Notes under the pieces: generated by a model
Told to the model about the DNA's origin: nothing
The model's input: the letters and a program-made list of their open reading frames with translations, nothing else
The model's database searches: none
NCBI RefSeq assembly: GCF_019175365.1
Contig: NZ_CP059572.1
Location: 868,001 to 932,000 of the forward strand
Origin: Actinomadura graeca
GTDB lineage: Bacteria > Actinomycetota > Actinomycetes > Streptosporangiales > Streptosporangiaceae
Direction of reading: 5' to 3'
Length of the DNA stretch: 64,000 nt
Shown: piece by piece, positions 51,468-58,804 of the stretch
Layout of the letters: every line of letters begins with the position of its first letter
How positions within the stretch are numbered: the first letter of the stretch is position 1
Translations under genes and position numbers: made by a program

Positions 51468-53297
51468 TCAGACCAGGGGGCGCTGCCCGGCCTTCCCCTC
51501 CTCGTAGGCGGCTCGGGCCCGGACGGTCGAGTCGAGGGTGGACACCTCCGCGACCGGGACGTCCCACCACGCCCCGCCGTCGGGCACCGCCACGGAGGTG
51601 TCGGTCTCCACGTGCACGACGGTCGTCCTGGACGCGTCCCTGGCCTTGGCGAGGGCGGCGCGGAACCCGGCGGCGGTGGTGGCGCGCAGCACGTCGGCGC
51701 CGAGCGAGGCCGCGTTCGCGGCGAGGTCGCCCGGCAGCCGGAACCGGGTCCCGAACCCCTGCGCGCCGACGGACTCCGACAGGGCCCCGATCGAGGCGAA
51801 CCCGTGGTTCTGGACGAGCACGACGACGAGCTTGACGCCGTCGGCGACCGCGGTGACGAGCTCCTGCGCCATCATCAGGTACGAGCCGTCGCCGACGAGG
51901 ACGAACACCTCGCGGTCGGGCGCGGCGAGCTTCACGCCGAGGCCGCCCGCGATCTCGTAGCCCATGCAGGAGTAGCCGTACTCGACGTGGTAGCCCTTCG
52001 GGTCGCGGGTCCGCCACAGCCGGTGCAGGTCGCCGGGCATGGACCCGGCCGCGCAGACGACCACGTCGCGCGGGCCGGCGGTCTCGTTGACGATGCCGAT
52101 GATCTCCGGCTGGGACGGGAGGCCGCCGCCGGAGGGCTCGCGGGAGCGGTCGACGGCGGCGTTCCAGCGGGCCGTCAGCGCGGCGGCCTCCGCCCGGTAG
52201 GACTCATCGACGGTGTGCCCGGCCAGCGCGCCGCGCAGGGCGGCCAGTCCCGCGCGGGCGTCGGCGGTCAGCGGGAGCCCGGCGTGCTTGGCGGCGTCCG
52301 GCCCGGCGACGTTGAGGTTGACGAACCGGACGCCGGGACGGGCGAACAGCGTCCGCGAGGCGGTGGTGAAGTCGCTGTAGCGGGTGCCGACGCCGAGGAC
52401 CACGTCGGCCTCGCGGGCGAGGGCGTTCGCGGCGGACGTCCCGGTCGCGCCGATCGCGCCCGCCGACGCGGGGTGGTCCCACGGGAGGGAGCCCTTGCCC
52501 GCCTGGGTCTCGGCCACCGGGAACCCGGTCTCCCTGGCGAACGCGTCCAGCTCCGCGGCCGCGCCGGAGTAGACGACGCCGCCACCGGCGACGACCAGGG
52601 GCCGCCGCGCGGCCCGCAGCAGCGCCGCCGCCTCGTCCAGCACGGCGGGCTCGGGCACCGGGCGGGGGATCCGCCAGGTGCGCCCGGCGAACAGCTCCGG
52701 CGGCCAGTCGTGCGCCTCGGCCTGGACGTCCTGCGGCAGCGCGAGCGTGACCGCGCCGGTCTCCGCCGGGTCGGTCAGCACCCGCATCGCCGCCAGGAGC
52801 GCGGCGGGGAGCTGCTCGGGACGGTTGATCCGGTCCCAGTACTTCGAGACGGGCCTGAGGCAGTCGTTCACCGACACGTCGTAGGAGCGGGCGTCCTCCA
52901 GCTCCTGGAGCACCGGGTTGGCGACGCGGGTGGCGAAGACGTCGCCGGGCAGCAGCAGCACCGGGATCCGGTTGATCGTCGCGAGCGCCGCGCCGGTCAC
53001 CATGTTGGTGGCGCCCGGCCCGATCGACGTCGTGCACGCGTACGCGCGCAGCCGGTCGTGCGTCCGCGCGTATCCCACGGCGGCGTGCACCATGGCCTGC
53101 TCGTTGCGCGCGGCGCGGAAGGGCAGCGCGCCGTCCTGCTGGAGCAGCGCCTGCCCGAGCCCCGCCACGTTCCCGTGGCCGAAGATGCCGAAGCAGCCGG
53201 CGAAGAACCGGCGCCGCTCGCCGTCGCGCTCGGTCCACTGGTTCGCCAGGAAGCGGACGACCGCCTGCCCGACGGTGAGCCGCTCGGTCGCCGTCAT
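51468..53297 (-). CDS. iolD: 3D-(3,5/4)-trihydroxycyclohexane-1,2-dione hydrolase
   Basis: 609 aa. A ThDP enzyme that opens the ring in myo-inositol breakdown, giving 5-deoxyglucuronate. The N-terminus has FGIFGHGNVAGLGQAL and the catalytic region ARNEQAMVHAAVGYAR; the ThDP motif is GDGSYLMMAQE ending VLVQNHG. GYSCMGYEIAGGLGVKLA is typical of IolD. ATG 53297 follows GGAGGGCGG and overlaps iolB by four bases. It is the last gene of the minus-strand iol operon. Confidence 0.93.
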   Translation of the reverse strand: MTATERLTVGQAVVRFLANQWTERDGERRRFFAGCFGIFGHGNVAGLGQALLQQDGALPFRAARNEQAMVHAAVGYARTHDRLRAYACTTSIGPGATNMVTGAALATINRIPVLLLPGDVFATRVANPVLQELEDARSYDVSVNDCLRPVSKYWDRINRPEQLPAALLAAMRVLTDPAETGAVTLALPQDVQAEAHDWPPELFAGRTWRIPRPVPEPAVLDEAAALLRAARRPLVVAGGGVVYSGAAAELDAFARETGFPVAETQAGKGSLPWDHPASAGAIGATGTSAANALAREADVVLGVGTRYSDFTTASRTLFARPGVRFVNLNVAGPDAAKHAGLPLTADARAGLAALRGALAGHTVDESYRAEAAALTARWNAAVDRSREPSGGGLPSQPEIIGIVNETAGPRDVVVCAAGSMPGDLHRLWRTRDPKGYHVEYGYSCMGYEIAGGLGVKLAAPDREVFVLVGDGSYLMMAQELVTAVADGVKLVVVLVQNHGFASIGALSESVGAQGFGTRFRLPGDLAANAASLGADVLRATTAAGFRAALAKARDASRTTVVHVETDTSVAVPDGGAWWDVPVAEVSTLDSTVRARAAYEEGKAGQRPLV

Positions 53298-54181
53298 CGT
53301 CCGCCCTCCCGGTGGTCGCGGGGTCCGGCGGCCGAGGTCATCGGCAGCCGCGGGTCGGCCGGCAGCCCCGGCCAGGTGCCGCGGATCCAGGCGTGCGCGG
53401 GGTCGTCGCAGATCCGCCAGGCGCGCTCGCCCGGTCCGGCCATCACGTTCAGGTAGTACAGGTCGTAGCCGGGCACGGCCATGGACGGGCCGTGCCAGCC
53501 GTGCGGGATCAGCACCGTGTCGCCGGTCCGGACCTCCTCCAGCACGTCGGTGGTGCCGTAGACCCGCTGGTAGCCGATGCCGGGGCCGCCGTCCGGCGCG
53601 TCCGCGACCTCGAAGTAGTAGATCTCCTCCAGGACCGACTCCTCCGGCGTCTGCTCGTCGTGCTTGTGCGGCGGGTAGGACGACCAGTTCCCGCCCGGCG
53701 TCAGCACCTCGCAGGCGATCAGCCGGTCCGCCTCGAACGCGCCGGGCGTGCAGAAGTTGTTGACCTGCCGGGCCATGCCCCCCGCGCCGCGCAGTTCCAC
53801 GGGCACCCGCTCGGCGGGGCCGTAGCGGGGCGGCAGCCGCCGCTCGCAGCGGGCGGAGGGCAGCGCGAACCGGCCGCCCTCCCGGGAGGAGACCCGCACC
53901 GCCGCGTCGCGGGGCACGTAGGCGAAGTCGGTCACCCGGGAGAACACGTCGCGGCGGCCGGTGAGCTCGAACGTCACGGTGCCGCCCGCCGGGGCGGCGA
54001 CCGTCACGGCGCACGCCCCGGCCAGCGGCAGCACGAGCGTCTCGGCGTCGCCGGTCTCCAGCGCGGCCTCCTCCCCCGGCCCGAGCGCGAGGACGCGCAG
54101 CCCCGAGTACGCCCACCCGGCGCTCGCGGGGGTCACCGTGCACACCGCGGTCCCGCCGTCCACGGCCGGTCCCCCGCTCAC
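53294..54181 (-). CDS. iolB: 5-deoxy-glucuronate isomerase
   Basis: 295 aa from GTG 54181 (GTGA overlap). A cupin-fold isomerase converting 5-deoxy-glucuronate to 5-dehydro-2-deoxy-gluconate. The metal-binding cupin motif is seen in SSYPPHKHDEQTPEESVLEEIYYFE-like order (His, His, Glu, then His in IPHGWHGPS). RQVNNFCTPGAFEADRLI and the final DPAHAWIRGTWPG are standard for IolB. It acts directly after IolD in the pathway. Confidence 0.93.
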   Translation of the reverse strand: MSGGPAVDGGTAVCTVTPASAGWAYSGLRVLALGPGEEAALETGDAETLVLPLAGACAVTVAAPAGGTVTFELTGRRDVFSRVTDFAYVPRDAAVRVSSREGGRFALPSARCERRLPPRYGPAERVPVELRGAGGMARQVNNFCTPGAFEADRLIACEVLTPGGNWSSYPPHKHDEQTPEESVLEEIYYFEVADAPDGGPGIGYQRVYGTTDVLEEVRTGDTVLIPHGWHGPSMAVPGYDLYYLNVMAGPGERAWRICDDPAHAWIRGTWPGLPADPRLPMTSAAGPRDHREGGR

Positions 54182-55059
54182 AGCAGGCCCGCCGCGGCGT
54201 CGACGGCCCCCGCGACGTCGCCGCCGGGCGGGTAGAGCAGGGAGCGGCCCACGACCAGGCCGCGGACGGTCGGCAGCGCCAGCGCGGCCTTCCAGCCGGC
54301 CAGCGCGGCGTCCGGGTCGGCGGGGACCTCCCCGCCGAGCAGCAGGGCGGGCAGCGTCGAAGCGGCCATGACCTCCTCCATCCGGTCCACCACCGGGACC
54401 TTCAACCAGGTGTGCGCGGACGTGGCGCCGAGCCCCGAGGCGATCGACACCGCGTGGACCATCGCCTCGGGCGTCAGCAGGTTGCGCAGGCGACCGCCGC
54501 CCTCCCGGGACGACATGAACGGCTCGACCAGCGCCATCAGCCCGTGCGCGGCGAGGTCGGTCACCGCGTGCGCGCACGCCTCCAGCGTCCGCGCGGTCGC
54601 CGGGTCGGCGAGGTCGACGCGCAGCAGCATCTTGCCGCCGTCCAGCCGGGCGCGTGCGAGGGCGGGCGCGGTGTAGGCGGTGAACCTGTCGTCGGCTTCG
54701 AACGCGGCGCCGGCGAGGCCGCCGCGGTTCATCGAGCCGATGACGACCTTGCCCTCCAGCGCGCCGAGCAGCAGCAGGTCCTCGATCACGTCCGGGGTGC
54801 CGAGCACGCCGTCGACGCCGGGCCGGGCGAGCGCGACGCACATCCGCTCCAGCAGGTCCGCGCGGTCGCCCAGGGCCAGCGGATCGCCCCCGGCGCGCAG
54901 CGCGCCCCGGGCCGGGTGGTCGGCCGCGATGATCATCAGGCGGGCGGGCGGCGCCGCGGACCGGACGCGCCGGGCGGCGGCCTCCGCGATGGCCGCCGGC
55001 CGCACCGCCCTGATCTCGGCGATCTCCGCGAGCCGCCCGGCGAACGTCCCCGTGCTCAC
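54178..55059 (-). CDS. Cgl0159-type (beta/alpha)8 aldolase of the inositol cluster
   Basis: 293 aa from GTG 55059. A TIM-barrel protein like Cgl0159, commonly found between iolB and iolC in actinobacterial inositol clusters, and thought to replace the IolJ aldolase step on 2-deoxy-5-keto-gluconate 6-phosphate. AADHPARGALRAGGDPLAL, VIGSMNRGGLAGAAFEADD, MLLRVDLADPATARTLEAC and HTWLKVPVV (candidate Schiff-base Lys) are visible. The catalytic assignment is by family and neighbourhood. Confidence 0.85.
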   Translation of the reverse strand: MSTGTFAGRLAEIAEIRAVRPAAIAEAAARRVRSAAPPARLMIIAADHPARGALRAGGDPLALGDRADLLERMCVALARPGVDGVLGTPDVIEDLLLLGALEGKVVIGSMNRGGLAGAAFEADDRFTAYTAPALARARLDGGKMLLRVDLADPATARTLEACAHAVTDLAAHGLMALVEPFMSSREGGGRLRNLLTPEAMVHAVSIASGLGATSAHTWLKVPVVDRMEEVMAASTLPALLLGGEVPADPDAALAGWKAALALPTVRGLVVGRSLLYPPGGDVAGAVDAAAGLL

Positions 55060-56003
55060 CGTCCGGCCTCCTCGCGGCCGGCCAGGAGGTGCCCGACCTC
55101 GTCCTCGGTGGGCATGGCGTCGGCGCAGGCCAGGCGGGAGGCGACCAGCGCGCCGGCGGCGCCGGCGAACCGGACGGTGCGCTCCAGGTCCCAGCCCTCC
55201 AGAAGCCCGTGGCAGACGGCGCCGCCGAAGGCGTCGCCCGCGCCGAGCCCGTTGAGGACCCGCACGGGCGTGGGCGGGACCTCGACGACGCCCTCGGCGG
55301 ACGCGGCGAGGGTCCCGCGGGGGCCCTGCTTGACGATGGCGACGGACACGCCGCGGTCCAGCAGCGCGCGGGCGGCGTCGCGGGGCCCTCGGGTGCCCAC
55401 GGCGATCTCGCATTCGTCGAGGTTGCCGACGGCCACGGTGGCGTGCTCCAGCGCGCGGCCGACGCGGGCCCGGGCCTCCCCGGGCGACGCCCAGAACATC
55501 GGCCGCCAGTCGAGGTCGAGGACGGTCGTGCCCGGGTGCGCGGCGAGCGCGGCGAGCGTCGAGCCGTGGCTCGGCTCCTCGGACAGCCCGGTCACCGTCG
55601 CCCAGAAGATGCGGGCGGCGCGGATCGCGTCCAGGTCCAGCTCGTGCTCATGGATCTCCAGGTCGGGCGCCTTGGGATGGCGGTAGAAGTACAGCGGGAA
55701 ATGGTCGGGCGGGAAGATCTCGCAGAACGCCAGCGGCGTCGGGAGCCCGGGGACGGCCGTGACGAACCGGTCGTCCACGCCGTAGCCGGTGAGCGCCTGG
55801 TGGACGAAGCGGCCGAACGGGTCCTCGCCCGTCCGGGTGATGACGGCCGCGCGGTGGCCGAGGCGGGCCGCGGCGACCGCGACGTTGGTCGGGCTGCCGC
55901 CCAGGTACTTGCCGAACGACTCGACCTTCTCCAGCGGGACGCCCGTCTGGAGCGGGTAGACGTCGACGCTCACCCGGCCCATCGTGATGAGGTCGTGGGT
56001 CAT
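55056..56003 (-). CDS. iolC: 5-dehydro-2-deoxygluconokinase
   Basis: 315 aa from ATG 56003. Ribokinase/PfkB fold: the N-terminal GKYLGGSPTNVAVAAARLG and the C-terminal NGLGAGDAFGGAVCHG with the catalytic Asp. It phosphorylates 2-deoxy-5-keto-gluconate before aldol cleavage. DLITMGRVSVDVYPLQ at the N-terminus is the IolC signature. Overlaps both neighbours by four bases, showing close translational coupling. Confidence 0.93.
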   Translation of the reverse strand: MTHDLITMGRVSVDVYPLQTGVPLEKVESFGKYLGGSPTNVAVAAARLGHRAAVITRTGEDPFGRFVHQALTGYGVDDRFVTAVPGLPTPLAFCEIFPPDHFPLYFYRHPKAPDLEIHEHELDLDAIRAARIFWATVTGLSEEPSHGSTLAALAAHPGTTVLDLDWRPMFWASPGEARARVGRALEHATVAVGNLDECEIAVGTRGPRDAARALLDRGVSVAIVKQGPRGTLAASAEGVVEVPPTPVRVLNGLGAGDAFGGAVCHGLLEGWDLERTVRFAGAAGALVASRLACADAMPTEDEVGHLLAGREEAGR

Positions 56004-56863
56004 GCGGCCTCCAGGAACTCCAGGCAGGCGCGGACGTCGTCGCGGGGCCCGGCGTCCGGCGCGGGGTCGGTGGTGAGGACCATGTCCTGTTCGAGGACGT
56101 ACCAACCCCCGTATCCCGCGTCCTCCAGCGCGCCGATGATCCCGGCGATGTCGATGTCGCCCCGGCCGAGGGGGCGGTAGATCCCGTCCCGGACGGCGGC
56201 GGTGTAGCCGGTCCCGCCGGTCCGCACCGCGCGGGCGAGGGCGGCGTCGACGTCCTTGAGGTGGACGTGGGCGATCCTGTCCGGTGCCGAGCGCGCCAGG
56301 GCCAGCGGGTCGGTGCCGCCGATGAGCAGGTGGCCGGTGTCGAGGCACAGCCCGATGTCGGAGCCGTCCAGGACGCGCTCGACCTCCTCGCGCCGCTCGA
56401 CGACCGTGCCGACGTGCGGGTGCAGGACGGCGCGGTGGCCGCGCCCGGCGGCGTGGCGGGCGGCGCGCCCGAGGTTGGCCAGGAGGGCGGTCCACTGCCG
56501 CCCGTCCAGGACGGGCCTCGCGTCGTAGCCGTCCCGCCCGGTGGCGGCGGCGAGCACCACGACCGCCGCGTCGCCGAAGGAGTCGAGGGCGCGGGCGAGG
56601 CCCGGGAGCGGGTCGCGGCCGGGGTCGTGCAGGACGAGGGGGACGAACCCGCCGACGGGGCGCAGCCCGTACGCGCCGAGCAGCGCGGAACGCTCCGCGG
56701 GGTCGGCGGGGAGGAAGCCGTCCGGGCCGAACTCGGTGGCGGCGACGCCGAGGTCGCGCATCTCGGCGAGGACGCGCCGGGCGGCGAGCTGGTGCCCCCA
56801 GCCGGGGACCTCGCAGACTCCCCAGGAGATCGGCGCGGCGGCGACGCGCCCGGCGGCGATCAT
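56000..56863 (-). CDS. Sugar phosphate isomerase/epimerase, IolE/IolI-like
   Basis: 287 aa from ATG 56863 with GGAGGTCC upstream. A xylose-isomerase-like TIM barrel. The N-terminal PISWGVCEVPGWGHQL matches inosose dehydratases (IolE), which remove water from 2-keto-myo-inositol; the metal ligands include CLDTGHLLIGG and HVHLKDVD. An IolI-type inosose isomerase is the alternative. Because the pathway otherwise lacks a dehydratase here, IolE is favoured. Confidence 0.82.
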   Translation of the reverse strand: MIAAGRVAAAPISWGVCEVPGWGHQLAARRVLAEMRDLGVAATEFGPDGFLPADPAERSALLGAYGLRPVGGFVPLVLHDPGRDPLPGLARALDSFGDAAVVVLAAATGRDGYDARPVLDGRQWTALLANLGRAARHAAGRGHRAVLHPHVGTVVERREEVERVLDGSDIGLCLDTGHLLIGGTDPLALARSAPDRIAHVHLKDVDAALARAVRTGGTGYTAAVRDGIYRPLGRGDIDIAGIIGALEDAGYGGWYVLEQDMVLTTDPAPDAGPRDDVRACLEFLEAA

Positions 56864-57858
56864 CGGCGGACCTCCTCGATCGCGACGGCGCGCCGCTCGC
56901 GCCGGGAGGTCTCGCACGCCTCGGCCACGTAGAACGCCTCCAGGCTCTCCTCCGGCGGGCACGGGCTGGCCGCGCCCTCGGCGACCATGCCGGTGAACGC
57001 CCGGAGCTCGGCGGTGTACGCCTCGGCGAACCGTTCGAGGAAGCCGGTGTGCGGCGGGCCCGCCGGGCGCGTGCCGGGACCGGCGGGTGACAGCGGGGTC
57101 CGGTCGTCCAGGCCGACGACCACCGAGTCACGGGAGCCGAGCACCTCCAGCCGGACGTCGTAGCCGGCTGCGTTGTAGCGGCTCGCGGAGACCACCGCGA
57201 GGGTGCCGTCGTCGAGCGTGAGGACCGCCGAGGCGGCGGAGGCGTCGCCGGACTCGGCGAAGACGGCGGCGCCGCGGTCCGCCCCGGCCGCGGTCACCTC
57301 GACGACGTCGCGGCCGGTGACGAACCGGACGGCGTCGAAGTCGTGGACGGAGCAGTCCCGGAACAGCCCGCCCGAGGTGGGCAGGTACTCCTCCGGCGGG
57401 GGGACGGGGTCGAGCGTGCAGGAGCGGACGGTGTGCACCCAGCCGAGCCGGCCGGAGCGGACCGCCTCGCGCGCGGCCCGGTGCCCGGGGTCGAAGCGCC
57501 GCTGGAAGCCGACCTGCACCGGCACGCCGGAGCCGCGGACGGCCGTCAGCACTTGGATCGTTCCATCAAGATCGGTGGCCACCGGCTTCTCCACGAAGAC
57601 CGGCAGCCCGGCCTCCACGGCGCGGATCACCAGGCCGGCGTGCGCGGCGGTGGGCGTGGCGACGACCAGGCCGTCCAGCCCGGCGGCGAACAGCGCGTCC
57701 ACTCCGGCGGCGGCCCGGACGCCGAGCTTGCGCGCCACCTCGCGCGCCCGTCCGGCGTCGGCGTCGGCGACGACCACCTCCTCGACCTCCGCGATCCCCC
57801 GCAGCGTCTCCGCGTGTCCCCCGCCGATCCGGCCCACACCGGCCAGCCCGATCCTCAT
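56860..57858 (-). CDS. Gfo/Idh/MocA oxidoreductase, probable inositol 2-dehydrogenase
   Basis: 332 aa from ATG 57858. The Rossmann loop GLAGVGRIGGGHAETL and the catalytic EKPVA (Lys) are visible, followed by VGFQRRFDPGH and FRDCSVHDFDAVRFVTG (His/Asp), typical of myo-inositol dehydrogenase (IolG). It is the first gene of the operon, immediately after the GntR-controlled promoter. The first step of inositol use, oxidation to inosose with NAD+, fits. A scyllo-inositol or other sugar dehydrogenase is possible. Confidence 0.85.
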   Translation of the reverse strand: MRIGLAGVGRIGGGHAETLRGIAEVEEVVVADADAGRAREVARKLGVRAAAGVDALFAAGLDGLVVATPTAAHAGLVIRAVEAGLPVFVEKPVATDLDGTIQVLTAVRGSGVPVQVGFQRRFDPGHRAAREAVRSGRLGWVHTVRSCTLDPVPPPEEYLPTSGGLFRDCSVHDFDAVRFVTGRDVVEVTAAGADRGAAVFAESGDASAASAVLTLDDGTLAVVSASRYNAAGYDVRLEVLGSRDSVVVGLDDRTPLSPAGPGTRPAGPPHTGFLERFAEAYTAELRAFTGMVAEGAASPCPPEESLEAFYVAEACETSRRERRAVAIEEVRR

Positions 57859-57895
57859 CCGGTCCCCCTCCCGGTGCCGCGTCGCCCGTGACCGA

Positions 57896-57941
57896 GTTTC
57901 ATGGAACGCTCCAATTTCTGTCAAGGGTATGTCATGACATA
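57896..57941 (-). promoter_or_regulatory. iol promoter and GntR operator
   Basis: On the minus strand a perfect -35 TTGACA (57924-57919) is followed 17 bases on by TGAAAC (57901-57896) as a weak -10. Just upstream is a perfect 14-bp palindrome TATGTCATGACATA (57928-57941), probably the operator of the divergent GntR regulator. Confidence 0.6.
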
Positions 57942-58008
57942 AGGACTTTAGCGCTTTGTTGTGGACTGTCCGTTATCCTCATCGCGACAGAGCCGAAGGA
58001 GTCCCGAG

Positions 58009-58746
58009 GTGCACGGACCCACCGTCAGAGTGGATCGCGGCAGCCCCGTCCCGCTCTATTTCCAGGTCGCCCGGCAGCTGGAGGAGGCGATCCGCACCGG
58101 CGAGCTGCCACCCGGGGCGCGGCTGGAGAACGAGCTGGAGCTGGCCTCCCGCTACCGGCTGTCACGGCCGACCGTCCGGCAGGCGATCCAGCACCTGGTC
58201 GACCAGGGCCTGCTGGTGCGCAGGCGCGGGGTCGGCACGCAGGTCGTCCGGTCCCCGGTGCGGCGGCCGATCGAGCTGTCCAGCCTGTACGACGACCTCG
58301 CCGCGGCCGGCGCCGAGCCGCGCACGCGGGTGCTGGAGCTCGGCCCCGTCCCCGCGGACGAGGAGGCCGCCGGGCGGCTCGGGGTCGCGCCCGGCACCGA
58401 GGTGCTGCGGATGCGCCGGCTGCGTTCCACCGGCGGCGAGCCGCTCGCGCTGATGACCAACGTCCTGCCGGTGGGGCTGATAGACATCACCTCCGCCCAT
58501 CTTGAAGAGCACGGCCTGTACGAGACGCTCCGGGACGCGGGGGTCAACCTGCGGATCGCGCACCAGACGATCGGGGCGCGCGCCGCCACCGCGGCCGAGG
58601 CCCGGCTGCTGGACGAGCGTCGCGGCACGCCCCTGCTCACCATGACGCGTACGGCCTACGACGACAAGGGCGCCGCCGCCGAGTACGGCTGCCACGTCTA
58701 CCGTGCCGATCGGTATACGTTCTCGCACACACTCGTGGGCAAGTAG
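58009..58746 (+). CDS. GntR-family (HutC/UbiC-type) regulator of inositol genes
   Basis: 245 aa from GTG 58009, eight bases after GAAGGAG. An N-terminal winged helix (LYFQVARQLEEAIRTGELPPG, LENELELASRYRLSRPTVRQA, LVRRRGVGTQVV) is followed by a UTRA effector-binding domain (about 85-235, ending CHVYRADRYTFSHTL). It is divergent from the iol operon with the palindrome 57928-57941 between them, so it most likely represses iol genes until an inositol intermediate binds; this is inference. Confidence 0.9.
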   Translation: MHGPTVRVDRGSPVPLYFQVARQLEEAIRTGELPPGARLENELELASRYRLSRPTVRQAIQHLVDQGLLVRRRGVGTQVVRSPVRRPIELSSLYDDLAAAGAEPRTRVLELGPVPADEEAAGRLGVAPGTEVLRMRRLRSTGGEPLALMTNVLPVGLIDITSAHLEEHGLYETLRDAGVNLRIAHQTIGARAATAAEARLLDERRGTPLLTMTRTAYDDKGAAAEYGCHVYRADRYTFSHTLVGK

Positions 58747-58751
58747 CGGCA

Positions 58752-58797
58752 CCGCCGCGCCGGGCGGGTCCGGAGGGACCGCGGCCCGGCGCGGCGG
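58752..58797. terminator. Bidirectional terminator between convergent genes
   Basis: CCGCCGCGCCGGGC (58752-58765) pairs perfectly with GCCCGGCGCGGCGG (58784-58797), with a GGTCC/GGACC inner stem. It lies between the convergent gntR and PIG-L genes. Confidence 0.8.
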
Positions 58798-58804
58798 CGT
58801 CACG

